A stretch of DNA of 64,000 bases from Streptomyces galbus (GTDB taxonomy: Bacteria > Actinomycetota > Actinomycetes > Streptomycetales > Streptomycetaceae). The notes beneath the pieces are model-generated. The model made no database searches. It saw nothing but the letters and a program-made list of their open reading frames with translations, and was not told the DNA's origin. Within the stretch, counting starts at the first letter, position 1. Each line of letters starts with the position of its first letter. Positions 43,113 through 52,416 of this stretch are shown here, in pieces. Position numbers and translations under genes: made by a program. The stretch lies in the NCBI RefSeq assembly GCF_005280195.1, contig NZ_SZPR01000061.1, positions 1 through 64,000 on the forward strand, written 5' to 3'.

Positions 43113-44513
43113 ATGACCGACAGTGCGGTGGCCGATCTGTGCCGCCTGACCGTACGCGCGCCGAGCGTCTCCGTCGATCTGGCCGTACCCGCCGACGTGC
43201 CGGTCGCCGACCTGTTGCCCACGCTCCTGCGCTACGTGGGCGAGGAGGCCGAGGAGTCCGGCCTCGACCACGCCGGCTGGGTGCTCCAGCGCCTGGGCGA
43301 CGTGCCGTTGGACGAGGAGACCACCCTCGCCCACTGCGGCCTCGTCGACGGCGACGTGCTGTACCTGCGCCCCCACACCGAGGCGCTGCCGGAGGCCCGG
43401 CTCGACGACCTGGTGGACGGGATGGCCGACACCGCGGCCCGGCGGCTGCACACCTGGCATCCCGGCGCCGCCCGCGCCCTGCTGGTGGGGACCGCGGTGG
43501 CGACCGTGCTGACCTCGCTGCTGCTGGTGTTCTGGCCCGGGGTGAGCTCGTCGGTGCGGCCGGCCTACGCGGGCGTGACCGGGTTGCTGCTGCTCGCCGG
43601 CGCGGCCACCGCCAGCCGCGCGGTCGGTGAACGGCTCTCGGCCGGTGCGCTCGGCCTGCTGGTCGCACCGTGTTTGGGGGTGGCCGGCTGGGTGCTGCCC
43701 GGCGGCGACGTGACCGGCCCGGACGCCGCCCGGGTCGTGGGCGCGCGGCTGCTCGCGGCGGGCGCCGCGAGCGCCGGCGGCGCCGTCCTCGCGCTGGCCG
43801 CCACGGCGGTCGGCGCCCCGGCCCTCACGGCCACCGCCGTCGTCTCGGTGGCCACCGCGCTCGCGGGTGTCCTGATCGGCTACAGCGGCCTGGACGTGCC
43901 GGGCACGGTCGCGCTGGTGGCGACGGTGGTCGCGCTCGGCGCGGGCGCGGTGGCGCCTTTCGCGTTCAAGCTGGCCGGGATGCGGATGCCGGCCCTGCCC
44001 TCCTCGGCGAGCCAGCTCCAGGAGGGCATCGAGCCGTACGCGGGCGGCGAGGTCGCCGAGCGGACGGTGCTGGCCGGGCGGTGGGTCACCGCGCTGTTCG
44101 CGGCCACGGGCGTCGTCGCCGCGGCGGCCCTGGCCGTCCTCGCCCACCATCCCGACCTGCCCGAGGTGCTGGTGTCCCTGGCGCTGAGCCTGCTGCTGCT
44201 CCTGCACAGCCGCGGTCTGGTGCACATCGGGCAGCGGCTGACCCTGGCGGTGCCCGGTGTGTGGGGTCTGCTGCTGCTGGCGCGCGCCTGGGCCGTCGAC
44301 AGCGGTGGCGACACCCGCACGGTGGTCTCGGCCGTCCTGCTCGCCGCGGCGGCCGCCCTCGTGGTGGCCGCCTGGGTGGTGCCCGGCCGCCGGGTGCTGC
44401 CGTACTGGGGGCGGGCGGCGGAGGTGGCGCACACCGGGTTCGCGGTGGCCCTGCTGCCGCTGAGCCTGTGGGTGGCGGGCCTGTTCGGCTGGCTGCGCGG
44501 ACTGTTCGGCTGA
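43113..44513 (+). CDS. eccD: EccD, polytopic membrane channel component of the T7SS
   Basis: A 466-residue protein from the ATG at 43113 (MTDSAVADLCRLTVRAPSVS). Residues ~8-90 form the ubiquitin-like YukD domain (SVDLAVPADVPVADLLPTLL, WVLQRLGDVPLDEETTLAHC, LVDGDVLYLRP). About eleven hydrophobic helices follow, ending FGWLRGLFG. EccD dimers line the ESX membrane complex and its ubiquitin-like domain contacts EccC. Length and layout are normal. eccB begins 44 bp downstream in the same operon. Confidence 0.95.
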   Translation: MTDSAVADLCRLTVRAPSVSVDLAVPADVPVADLLPTLLRYVGEEAEESGLDHAGWVLQRLGDVPLDEETTLAHCGLVDGDVLYLRPHTEALPEARLDDLVDGMADTAARRLHTWHPGAARALLVGTAVATVLTSLLLVFWPGVSSSVRPAYAGVTGLLLLAGAATASRAVGERLSAGALGLLVAPCLGVAGWVLPGGDVTGPDAARVVGARLLAAGAASAGGAVLALAATAVGAPALTATAVVSVATALAGVLIGYSGLDVPGTVALVATVVALGAGAVAPFAFKLAGMRMPALPSSASQLQEGIEPYAGGEVAERTVLAGRWVTALFAATGVVAAAALAVLAHHPDLPEVLVSLALSLLLLLHSRGLVHIGQRLTLAVPGVWGLLLLARAWAVDSGGDTRTVVSAVLLAAAAALVVAAWVVPGRRVLPYWGRAAEVAHTGFAVALLPLSLWVAGLFGWLRGLFG

Positions 44514-44557
44514 CGGTGCCGGTCGCCGGTTCATCGAGTACGAGTTGAGGAGAGGCT

Positions 44558-46171
44558 GTGCAGTCCAAACGCGACCAGGTGCAGGCCCACACGTTCATGA
44601 TGGGCAGGCTCAGTTCGGGCCTGCTGACGGCCGACCCGGACGCCCCGGAGAGCCCCCTGGGGCGCACCACCCGCGGGGTGGTCTTCGGTGTGCTGGTCAC
44701 CGTCCTGATCGGCGCGGGCGCCACCGTCTACGGTCTGCTGCGCCCGGGCGGCAACGACGGCTGGCGCGACGGCCCGCACCTGGTCGTCAACCGCGACACC
44801 GGCGCCCGCTACCTGTGGACCGGCACCGACGGTGTCCTGCACCCGGTGCGCAACTACGCCTCCGCGCGGCTGATCGGCGGCCCGGACCTGGAGACGAGCG
44901 ACGTGGGCAGCGCGTCGCTCCGGGGCACTGCGGTCGGTGCCGCGGTCGGCATCCCCGGCGCTCCGGACACCGTGCCGGACGCGGGTCAACTCGACTCCGG
45001 TGCCTGGCATATGTGCGTCACCGGACCCGGCGGGGCGCTGCCGAGCACGGCCGGCGGCGCCTCGGACACCGGTGTCGGGAAGCCGGGGGCCACCACGGTG
45101 GTCGCCGGGGCGCCCGTCGGCTCCCGCGCCCTGGACGGCGACCGGGCGGCCCTGGTGCGCGGCCCGGACGGCACCGAGTACCTGGTGTGGCGGGGCAGCC
45201 GGCTGCCCCTCGACCGCACCTCCGACGCCCGCACCGCCCTCGGTTACGGCTCCGAACAGCCGGTTCCGGTCTCCGCGGCCTTCCTCGACGCGCTGGCCCC
45301 CGGCCCCGCCCTGAGCCCGCCGGAGGTGCCCGGACGCGGCGAGGACGGCCCCTCGCTCGGTGGCCGGGCCAGCCGCGTCGGCCAGGTGTTCAAGGTGAGC
45401 GTGCCGGGCGGTGACAGCACGTACCACCTGCTCCGCAAGGACGGTCTGGTGCCGCTGACGCGGCTGGGCGCCGCCCTGGTGCTCGGTGACCCGGCCACCC
45501 AGAAGGAGGCGTACGCGGGGCGGTCGCCCGAGGTGCGCACGGTCGGCGCGGACGTCCTGCGCGAGCACCGGGCGCAGGACGCGCCCCCGGCGGGCTCCGC
45601 CGAGCTGCCGGACGCGCCTCCCGCCGCGCTGTCCGTGCCGCGGGGCAGCGCGCTGTGCGCCCAGGTGGACGGTGCCGACGGCGGCGTCCGGATCAGCTCG
45701 GTGCTGGTCCCGCTGACCCAGCTCGCCCCGGTGGCGGTCCCCGAGGGCACCGAGCGGCTGCGGGCCGCGTGCGCGCCGCCCGACGCGGCCGTCGTACGGC
45801 CCGGGCACGGCGTCCTGGTGCGGGCGCTGCACGCCAGCGGAGCCGCCCACGCGGGCACCACCTACCTGGTGGCGGACAACGGGGTGAAGTACCGGGTCTC
45901 CTCCCGTACGGCACTGTCCGCCCTCGGGTACGGCGCCGGGGACGTCACGTCCGTGCCGGCGCCGTTGCTGGCGGCCTTGCCGACCGGGGCGGACCTGGAT
46001 CCGGCAGCTGCTTCGGGCGCCACGGAGCCCAAGGTCACGGCCCCGGCGTGCGCCTCCACCGAGGCGAAGGGGGACGGCACGGCGGACAAGGCCGGAGACG
46101 CGGAGAAGGCCGACAAGACGGACGGGGCGGACGGGGCGGACGGGGCGGACACAGTCGGCGCCGCGCAGTGA
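44558..46171 (+). CDS. eccB: EccB, membrane-periplasmic component of the T7SS
   Basis: A 537-residue protein from the GTG at 44558, with GAGGAGAGG upstream. The N-terminal motif QSKRDQVQAHTFMMGRLSSG is diagnostic of EccB. One membrane helix lies near 40-62 (RGVVFGVLVTVLIGAGATVY). The large extracytoplasmic part has the repeated strands typical of EccB (YLWTGTDGVLHPVRNYASAR, YLVWRGSRLPLD, YLVADNGVKYRVSSRTALSA LGY), and a cysteine pair is visible. The C-terminus is a low-complexity Asp/Gly/Ala/Lys tail with GADGADGADT-like repeats. EccB dimerises on the outer face of the complex. Co-transcribed with eccD. Confidence 0.95.
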   Translation: MQSKRDQVQAHTFMMGRLSSGLLTADPDAPESPLGRTTRGVVFGVLVTVLIGAGATVYGLLRPGGNDGWRDGPHLVVNRDTGARYLWTGTDGVLHPVRNYASARLIGGPDLETSDVGSASLRGTAVGAAVGIPGAPDTVPDAGQLDSGAWHMCVTGPGGALPSTAGGASDTGVGKPGATTVVAGAPVGSRALDGDRAALVRGPDGTEYLVWRGSRLPLDRTSDARTALGYGSEQPVPVSAAFLDALAPGPALSPPEVPGRGEDGPSLGGRASRVGQVFKVSVPGGDSTYHLLRKDGLVPLTRLGAALVLGDPATQKEAYAGRSPEVRTVGADVLREHRAQDAPPAGSAELPDAPPAALSVPRGSALCAQVDGADGGVRISSVLVPLTQLAPVAVPEGTERLRAACAPPDAAVVRPGHGVLVRALHASGAAHAGTTYLVADNGVKYRVSSRTALSALGYGAGDVTSVPAPLLAALPTGADLDPAAASGATEPKVTAPACASTEAKGDGTADKAGDAEKADKTDGADGADGADTVGAAQ

Positions 46172-46713
46172 GCCGGACGAGGGACGCGTCCACGCCGGAC
46201 GGAAAGGAACAGGTCGAGGGCGGGGTCGAATTTCAGCCGATCTGAGCTTCATCGGCGCGCGGCCGGTGACGCCGAGTGCGCGGCCGGACACGGGAATTGA
46301 TGCCGCTTCAGCTCCTGCGTCCGCCGCCGAACGGCGCGAGGAAAGCGCCGCTCGGAGAAGAAAGCTCAAATCAACCTCAGAATATGCGGCCCGAGAACCG
46401 GCGCATTTCTGCGGGCGACGCGGACATTTCGGAAACGGGCCGCCGCGATGACCGTTTGCCGCCCTCGCGTGCCCGGTTCGGGCCCGTATCACGGGGAGCG
46501 CCGGAAATCCGGGCGGCCGGGCTCGTCGACGGAACACCCGGATGTCTTCATCTCCAGGAAACCTTCCCGCAACTCCCCCGGTTCGCCGGGTCCTTGGGAA
46601 GCAAACCGAAGCTCAAAATCGACCCCGGAGCGCGTTGCGCGGAACGCCGGGTTCTCTTTAGCCTCAGCGGGCGACGTGGCGATCAGCAGTCGCCCGAACG
46701 AAGGGAGCGCGAC
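46172..46713. promoter_or_regulatory. 540-bp leader upstream of the esx/substrate genes
   Basis: A gap with distinctly lower GC than its surroundings, especially 46290-46480 (many GAAA and AAGC words). It contains no gene. It probably carries the promoter for the downstream Esx-substrate operon. A TTGCGC at about 46634 followed by TCTTTAG some 18 bases later is a candidate core promoter, but this is a guess. Confidence 0.4.
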
Positions 46714-47049
46714 ATGGCGGACAGTGCCGCGAGGAAAGCGGATTACGCCAAGGGCTTGGGGGGCGTCTCGTCCCTGGAGTCCGCCCGGAGCCAGGTCGAG
46801 AAGATCCAGAACAACGTGGCCGAGCTGGCCGCGCGTTCGGGTGTCGGCGGTGACGAGGGCCAGGCCCTCCTGAAGCTCTTCCGGAGCTGGAACGCCGAGG
46901 CGCAGAAGGTCGTCGTCCAGATCAGCAAGATGATCGACGCGCTGCAGGAGAACGTGACCTCCGCCGACCGGCTGGCGAAGGAGAACCAGGACCTCACCGA
47001 GGTCCTCAACAGCAAGACCACCCAGGGCGTCTTCGAAGCACTGCTCTGA
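46714..47049 (+). CDS. WXG100-like small Esx protein without a canonical WXG
   Basis: A 111-residue, cysteine-free all-helical protein from the ATG at 46714, with GGGAG upstream. It reads as a helix-turn-helix hairpin: SLESARSQVEKIQNNVAELA, a turn at RSGVGGDEGQ, then RSWNAEAQKVVVQISKMIDA and LQENVTSADRLAKENQDLTE. The turn region has SWNAEA in place of WxG. This size and shape suit the divergent partner of a WXG100 heterodimer. The next gene, 88 bp away, carries the true WEG motif. The C-terminal YxxxD/E-type signal is not obvious. Confidence 0.75.
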   Translation: MADSAARKADYAKGLGGVSSLESARSQVEKIQNNVAELAARSGVGGDEGQALLKLFRSWNAEAQKVVVQISKMIDALQENVTSADRLAKENQDLTEVLNSKTTQGVFEALL

Positions 47050-47137
47050 TCCCCCCACCGGCGTCGGCCCCCATGGACGACTCCGGATCCCGCTTGCTTC
47101 CCGGGCCCGGGCGCCCGGCCACCCCAGAGGAGACGTC

Positions 47138-47446
47138 ATGGCCGACGGCATCATCGACGTGCGCTACCCCGTGGTCCAGCGGACCATCGAGGACCTGAAG
47201 GACCAGACCCAGCAGATCATCAACACCCTCAACACCCTGGAGGACGAGCTCAAGCCGCTCGTCAGCTCCTGGGAGGGCTCCGACCAGCAGATGTACCTGC
47301 AGGTCCAGGCGGAGTGGGACCAGGCCACCAAGAACATGGCGACGCTGCTCGGCGACAGCGGCGAGCTGGTGCAGAGCATCCACGACAACCACTCCCGCGA
47401 CGAGCGCAGGAGCGCCGACAACTGGGGCAACGTCCGCGCCCGGTAG
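47138..47446 (+). CDS. WXG100 family protein (EsxA/EsxB-like)
   Basis: A 102-residue helical hairpin from the ATG at 47138, with AGAGGAGA upstream. The first helix is QRTIEDLKDQTQQIINTLNT. The WXG turn is SSWEGSDQQ. The second helix is MYLQVQAEWDQATKNMATLL, and the tail is basic (HSRDERRSADNWGNVRAR). This is the canonical small T7SS substrate or chaperone. It likely pairs with the product of the preceding gene, and the pair would be recognised by the third ATPase domain of EccC. Confidence 0.92.
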   Translation: MADGIIDVRYPVVQRTIEDLKDQTQQIINTLNTLEDELKPLVSSWEGSDQQMYLQVQAEWDQATKNMATLLGDSGELVQSIHDNHSRDERRSADNWGNVRAR

Positions 47447-47563
47447 CACCGGACGGGCCCCTCGCCGGCCCGGCAGCCCGCACGCCGGGCGCCGGCCGGC
47501 CCCACCGGTCCCCCGAGCACGTGCCGACCACTTGTCCCGTACCTAGCCGCAGGAGGACGTCCC

Positions 47564-48034
47564 ATGGCCGGTGAGAAGGCCGACGTCAAGCACTTCGACC
47601 TCAAGCAGATGGAGAACTTCCGGGACAACGAGGTCCAGCCGGTGTACACCGCCGCGAAGAAGCACCGTGAGGACGGCGACGGTGCGCACATCCGGCCGCT
47701 CGGCCAGCTCATCGACGGCCACACCACCCCGGGCAACCTCGACCAGAACCAACAGCTCCTGCGCATCGGCAAGATGGCGACCGAGCCGCTGGTGTCGGGC
47801 CCGAAGCTGATCGAGGACATCCGGGCGGCGGCCGAGGCGATCGACAAGCTGCTCGGTGACCAGATGGACCTCTTCAAGGAGCTGAAGGAAGCCCTCAGCG
47901 ACACCATCGAAGAGGCCAACAAGACCAAGGACAAGAACCTCAGCGCGATCGACGCGCAGACGCTGCTCATGACCTTCGAAGAGGTCGACACCCTCACCGC
48001 CGGCGGCACCGGCGGCGGCAAGAACGACACCTGA
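47564..48034 (+). CDS. Helical T7SS-locus protein, family not recognised
   Basis: A 156-residue, cysteine-free protein from the ATG at 47564 (GGAGGACGTCCC upstream). It is predicted all-helical: KQMENFRDNEVQPVYTAAKK, then DQNQQLLRIGKMATEPLVSG, then a long amphipathic helix DIRAAAEAIDKLLGDQMDLF KELKEAL. It ends in a Gly-rich tail (TGGGKNDT). No WXG motif. Its place between the WXG100 gene and the large repeat protein suggests it is a partner or chaperone of one of them. Confidence 0.75.
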   Translation: MAGEKADVKHFDLKQMENFRDNEVQPVYTAAKKHREDGDGAHIRPLGQLIDGHTTPGNLDQNQQLLRIGKMATEPLVSGPKLIEDIRAAAEAIDKLLGDQMDLFKELKEALSDTIEEANKTKDKNLSAIDAQTLLMTFEEVDTLTAGGTGGGKNDT

Positions 48035-48131
48035 CAGCGCGGCGCGCGCCGGCCGGGTCCCAGGACCGCCGGCCGCACGCACCGGACCTCCGGCAGCACA
48101 TCCGGCCTGACCAGGACGGGCGCCGGGGCGC

Positions 48132-51100
48132 ATGTCACGCACCGACCAGAAAGGGCGCCCGGTGGCCGACCGCTACGATCCCAACTCCGTTGCGAACCTC
48201 GACAAGTTCGACAATGCCGGCGATCCGTCGTCCGACACCTGGGCCACCCTGGTCAAGCACATCACCGGCTACCCGGTCCCGGACCGCGCCACGGTCTTCG
48301 ACACCCTGCGCTCCGACCACGGCGGCAAGCTCTTCCGGATGGACATCAAGGACCGGAGCCTCAGCCTGCTGGTGAAGGACTCCGGGTTCCTGAGGAACAA
48401 CGGTGAGGACTACGACATCTGGTTCTTCGACCGCGGCAAGAAGACCCAGATCAAGCAGGCCCGGATCGTCTTCGAAGGCCGGGTGAAGGCCGGCGAGGAG
48501 ATCGTCTTCGCCGCCCCCGGCTCCGACGACGTGCACAACGCCCAGGTCCGTGAGGGCAACGAGTTCACGGACTACAACAAGGACAAGATGAGCACGATCC
48601 CGCTCGCCCGGTACATGAACGGGCCGCGGGCCGCGCTCCTCGCCCTCCTCGGCGGCAGCACCCAGGACGCCCGCTTCAGCAACCTGGGCGTGGGCGGCGG
48701 CGACGTGGTCGACCTGAACTCCTTCAACACCACCGGCGACTCCTTCGACTACGCCGCCAAGTTCTTCAAGGACCACGCGGTGGTCCTCAAGGACTGGGAG
48801 GACCGCTTCGGCCGTGACGACGCCAGTTGGAAGGGCGAGGCCGCGGAGGTATTCCGCAGCCTGCTGAAGAAGATCCGCGAGAACTACGACAACTACGTCG
48901 AGACGTTCAACTCCAGCCCGGGCTCGGGCAGCGAGACGGGCACCGGCAACACCGTCTACTCCCGCGCGCTGTCCCTGGGCCGCAAGTACCTGACGGACGC
49001 GGCCGACACCCTGCTCAAGGCGTGGCTGGACTGGGCCAAGTCCCCGTACTACGACCCGCACCAGGTGCTGCGCTACGTCCTGGACGACCTGGCCCAGTGG
49101 GTGGACGCCAACAACGTCGCCAAGACCGACATCAAGGTCTCGACCTCGCGCTACAGCAGCACCACGTATCACGTGCCGCAGGCCGGCTTCCTCCAGGAGC
49201 ACCCCGAGTACGGCGACCTGACCGACATCGCCAACTGGGCGAAGGTCGGCGACAAGGCGGTGAAGATCTGGAGCCAGGGCGTCGACGAGTACCTGGGCAA
49301 GCCCGCCGCCCAGGTGCAGTCCGCCCTCAACAACCACTTCCTCGACCTGGGCGGGGACTTCAAGGACAACCTGCCCGAGCCGAAGTCGACCAGCACGGCC
49401 GCCGACGACTACGAGAAGAAGAAGCTGAAGGAGGAGAAGGACGAGGTCAACCGGCAGAACGAGGAGAACCGCAAGTACCAGGACGAGTTGCGCAAGGAGC
49501 AGGAACGCCAGCGGGAGGAGGACCGCAAGTACCAGGAGGACCTGCGCAACGAGCAGAACAAGCAGCGGGAGGAGGACAAGAAGTACCAGGACGACCTGCG
49601 CAACGAGCAGAACAAGCAGCGCGACGAGGACAAGAAGTACCAGGACGACCTGCGCGCCCAGCAGCAGCGCGAGCAGGACGAGGCCAAGAAGTACCAGGAC
49701 GACCTCCGCAAGGAGCAGAACCAGCAGCGCGACGAGGACAAGAAGTACGCGGACGAGCTGCGCGAGGAGCAGCGGCGCGAGCAGGAGGAGGCCAAGCGCG
49801 AGGCCGAGGAGCAGCGCAAGGCCGCGCAGGAGAGCCTGGACGGCCTCAACGACCCCGACGCGGTCAAGGAGCAGAACCTCGACGGCCTCGACGGCCTGCT
49901 GAACCGCAACCTCCCGGTCACCGAGAGCGTCGGCGACCTGAACGGCGACGGCGACCCGACCATCACCGGCGACGTCCCCCCGGTCACGAGCCTGGCGAAC
50001 CTCGGCCCGCTCAACACCGGCTCCGGCGACGACGCGGTCACCCAGAGCCTGGGCGGCCTCGGCGGTCTGAACAACGGCGGCGGAACGTCCCTGCGCACCC
50101 CGACCGGCGGCAGCACCCAGCTCCAGGACGGCAAGCTCACCACCGGTTTCCCGGACGGCAGCAGCACCTCCTTCGACCCCGGCACGGGCCTGCTCACCAC
50201 CACCCACCCGGACGGCTCCGTCACCACGACCGACCTCGGCAACGGCGCCGAGGTGACCAACCCCGACGGCTCGGTCACGTCCCTGGGCGACGACGGCAAG
50301 CTGACGACGACCTTCCCCGACGGCACGACCCAGACCGTCGACCCCACGACCGGGCAGGCGTCGACGACCGGCCCGGACGGCCGCACCACGACGGCGGACC
50401 TGGGCAGCCTCACCGGCCTCAACGGCAGTGACGGGGTGCTGGACACCCCGACCGGGGGCAGCACGCAGCTCACCAGCGGCGGCGACCTGACCACCGACTT
50501 CCCCCACGGCGGCCACAGTTCGTTCGACCCGGACACCGGGGTGCTCACCACCACCCAGCCCGACGGCTCGGTCACCACCACCGACCTCGGCAACGGCGCC
50601 ACCGTCACCAACCCGGACGGCTCGACGACCAGCCTGGGCACCGGCGGCAAGCTGACGACCACCTTCCCCGACGGCACCACCCAGACCGTCGACCCCGCCA
50701 CCGGGCAGACCACCACGACCCACCCGGACGGCACCACCACCACCGAGGACCTGGGCAGCCTGGGGAACCTCAACGGCCACCACCAGCTCGGCGGCCTCCC
50801 CTCCGACCTGACGACCGAATCGCTCGGCGACCTCGGCGGGCTGAACGCCGGCCACTCCGGCCTGGACACCCCGACCGGAGGGTTCACCGCGCTGAACGCC
50901 GACGGCGACTTCACCACCCAGTTCGGCGACGGCAGCCACAGCGTCTTCGACCCGGACAACGGGATGCTGACCAGCACGCACGCGGACGGCTCCACCACGA
51001 CCACCGACCTCACCCACGGCGCGCGGGTCACCAACCCGGACGGCTCCGTCACGACCCTGGACAACGGGCAGCTGACGACCACCTTCCCGGACGGCAGCAA

Positions 51101-51797
51101 GCAGGTCATCGACCCGGACACCGGCATCGCCACGGTCACCGACCCCCGGGGTCACACCGAGACGGTGGACCTGCACGACCTCAACTCCCCCGACAGCCAC
51201 GGCTCTTCGGGCTCCCTCGGGGCTCTGGACGACCTGGACCACCTCGGCGGGACCCCCACCACCTCACGGGACGTGCCGTTGTCCGACCTGGTGCTCGGCA
51301 GCGGCGGCCTCGGTCTCGGCGGCGGTACGACGGCCGCCACGGCCGGCGGCATCTCCGCTGGCTCCTTCACCACGGACGGCAACGGGGTCGCCCCCCTCTC
51401 GGAGAGCGGGGCCGCACCCCTCGCCGCGGCCGCCCAGGCAGGCACCCCGGGCACCCCCGGGACACCCGGCAGCCCCGGCATGCCCATGGGCGGCGGCATG
51501 GGCGGCATGGGCGCGGGCGGCGAGCGGGGCAACGGCGAACGGGTCCGCGCCGTCCTCGTCGACGCGGCCGAGGAGAGCGAACGGCGCAACCGGCGGCGGC
51601 GCAGCCCGTGGAACCGCCAGGAGGACGACGACACGTTCCTCGCCCCGGCCTCCCGCGTGGCGACCACCGGCGGCGACTCCCCGGAGGAGGAACCGGAGAC
51701 CGGCCGCCGGGCCACCACCTCCGCCGACTACCTGGAGGAGGACGCGGACGTGTGGGGCACCGAGGAGGGCGGCACACCGGCCGTCATCGGCCGGTGA
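48132..51797 (+). CDS. AAWKG-type 1221-residue WXG/coiled-coil/repeat protein, candidate T7SS substrate
   Basis: Starts at the ATG at 48132; a GTG at 48165 with AAAGG upstream is an alternative. Residues 1-~420 are an alpha-helical domain with the WXG-type motif DDASWKGEAAEVF (Trp233), as in the AAWKG family. Residues 443-550 are six exact 18-residue repeats of the form REEDKKYQDDLRNEQNKQ, a long charged coiled coil. Residues ~656-1015 are three large beta-type repeats starting TPTGG, rich in PDGS/TTTDLG. The C-terminus is Gly/Pro-rich (GTPGTPGTPGSPGMPMGGGM), then a basic patch RRNRRRRSPW and an acidic end. No enzyme motif or cysteine is evident. It is probably a structural or surface-exposed T7SS substrate. 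Confidence 0.85.
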   Translation: MSRTDQKGRPVADRYDPNSVANLDKFDNAGDPSSDTWATLVKHITGYPVPDRATVFDTLRSDHGGKLFRMDIKDRSLSLLVKDSGFLRNNGEDYDIWFFDRGKKTQIKQARIVFEGRVKAGEEIVFAAPGSDDVHNAQVREGNEFTDYNKDKMSTIPLARYMNGPRAALLALLGGSTQDARFSNLGVGGGDVVDLNSFNTTGDSFDYAAKFFKDHAVVLKDWEDRFGRDDASWKGEAAEVFRSLLKKIRENYDNYVETFNSSPGSGSETGTGNTVYSRALSLGRKYLTDAADTLLKAWLDWAKSPYYDPHQVLRYVLDDLAQWVDANNVAKTDIKVSTSRYSSTTYHVPQAGFLQEHPEYGDLTDIANWAKVGDKAVKIWSQGVDEYLGKPAAQVQSALNNHFLDLGGDFKDNLPEPKSTSTAADDYEKKKLKEEKDEVNRQNEENRKYQDELRKEQERQREEDRKYQEDLRNEQNKQREEDKKYQDDLRNEQNKQRDEDKKYQDDLRAQQQREQDEAKKYQDDLRKEQNQQRDEDKKYADELREEQRREQEEAKREAEEQRKAAQESLDGLNDPDAVKEQNLDGLDGLLNRNLPVTESVGDLNGDGDPTITGDVPPVTSLANLGPLNTGSGDDAVTQSLGGLGGLNNGGGTSLRTPTGGSTQLQDGKLTTGFPDGSSTSFDPGTGLLTTTHPDGSVTTTDLGNGAEVTNPDGSVTSLGDDGKLTTTFPDGTTQTVDPTTGQASTTGPDGRTTTADLGSLTGLNGSDGVLDTPTGGSTQLTSGGDLTTDFPHGGHSSFDPDTGVLTTTQPDGSVTTTDLGNGATVTNPDGSTTSLGTGGKLTTTFPDGTTQTVDPATGQTTTTHPDGTTTTEDLGSLGNLNGHHQLGGLPSDLTTESLGDLGGLNAGHSGLDTPTGGFTALNADGDFTTQFGDGSHSVFDPDNGMLTSTHADGSTTTTDLTHGARVTNPDGSVTTLDNGQLTTTFPDGSKQVIDPDTGIATVTDPRGHTETVDLHDLNSPDSHGSSGSLGALDDLDHLGGTPTTSRDVPLSDLVLGSGGLGLGGGTTAATAGGISAGSFTTDGNGVAPLSESGAAPLAAAAQAGTPGTPGTPGSPGMPMGGGMGGMGAGGERGNGERVRAVLVDAAEESERRNRRRRSPWNRQEDDDTFLAPASRVATTGGDSPEEEPETGRRATTSADYLEEDADVWGTEEGGTPAVIGR
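49458..49781 (+). repeat. Six 54-bp repeats encoding a coiled coil
   Basis: Six consecutive 54-bp units encode 18-residue blocks with the consensus xEExKKYQDDLRxEQxxx, followed by a degenerate seventh. The 18-residue period is five helical turns. The DNA copies are nearly identical in places, so unequal crossing-over could change their number. Confidence 0.85.
50097..51180 (+). repeat. Three large DGS/TTT repeats in the substrate protein
   Basis: Repeat units begin at 50097, 50445 and 50868 (each TPTGG), with spacings of 116 and 141 codons. Each unit contains FPDGxxTSFDPxTGxLTTT, PDGSVTTTDLGNGAxVTNPD and a smaller copy of the same strand pattern, so short ~20-residue DGS hairpins nest inside the large repeats. 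The composition (Thr, Asp, Gly) suggests an extracellular beta-solenoid or stalk. Confidence 0.8.
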
Positions 51798-51957
51798 CCG
51801 GCCCCCGCGCACCGCACACCGTGCGACCCCGCCCGTCGCGTCCCGACGGCCACCAGGCAAGATCAACGGGTGAGTCGGTGCACCGCCCGAGCCGACCGGC
51901 CCAGGACCCGGGCACCGGGCCGCACCCACGGAAGCACGGAAGCAAGGAGGCGCGAGC

Positions 51958-52413
51958 GTGACGGAACCGCTGGAGAAGCGCCTGGAGAAGGCGATGGCCG
52001 AACTCCAGGCCGCCCAGGAGGCGATGGCGCGCACCGAACGCGAGCTGCGCCAGGCGTCGTTCGCGGTGCTCTCCTCCGACCGCGCCGTCCGGGCGACCGT
52101 GGGGCCGCAGGGCGAGCTGACCGGGATCGAGTTCCTGGAGAACAAGTACCGCGACATGTCACCGCAGGAGCTGGCCGCCAGCGTCCTGGAGGCGGCCGGC
52201 GCGGCCCGCGTCAAGATGAACCGCCACGTGATGAAGGCGATGGCGCCCTTCACCGAACCCAGCAGCGACGTGCCGGAACTGAAAGGCTTCGAGGTCGACT
52301 GGGAGCGCATCTTCGGACCCGAGGTGCTGCGCGACGACGACGAGGACACCGCCCGCGGCGCGGGTCACGGCCCGGGCTGGCGGGACGCCCTCGACGAGGA
52401 CGGGGAGGACTGA
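51958..52413 (+). CDS. YbaB/EbfC-like protein in the T7SS locus
   Basis: A 151-residue protein from the GTG at 51958, with AAGGAGG just upstream. It begins with a coiled helix (EPLEKRLEKAMAELQAAQEA MARTERELRQ). The YbaB-type beta-sheet and helix follow (RAVRATVGPQGELTGIEFLE, NKYRDMSPQELAASVLEAAG). The last 50 residues are acidic and disordered. YbaB-like proteins bind DNA nonspecifically, but copies next to esx genes (EspL-type) act as secretion chaperones. The stop lies four bases before the next GTG, so this and the small WXG protein are coupled. Confidence 0.85.
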   Translation: MTEPLEKRLEKAMAELQAAQEAMARTERELRQASFAVLSSDRAVRATVGPQGELTGIEFLENKYRDMSPQELAASVLEAAGAARVKMNRHVMKAMAPFTEPSSDVPELKGFEVDWERIFGPEVLRDDDEDTARGAGHGPGWRDALDEDGED

Positions 52414-52416
52414 CCG

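Noticed and set aside
49458..51180. Regular repeats that might be taken for a CRISPR array
   Set aside because: Units are contiguous, in frame and coding, with no unique spacers.
48135..51242. 1035-codon minus-strand frame opposite the repeat protein
   Set aside because: Its Leu/Val runs are the antisense of the Glu/Lys/Gln coiled-coil repeats; it has no start signal or family match.
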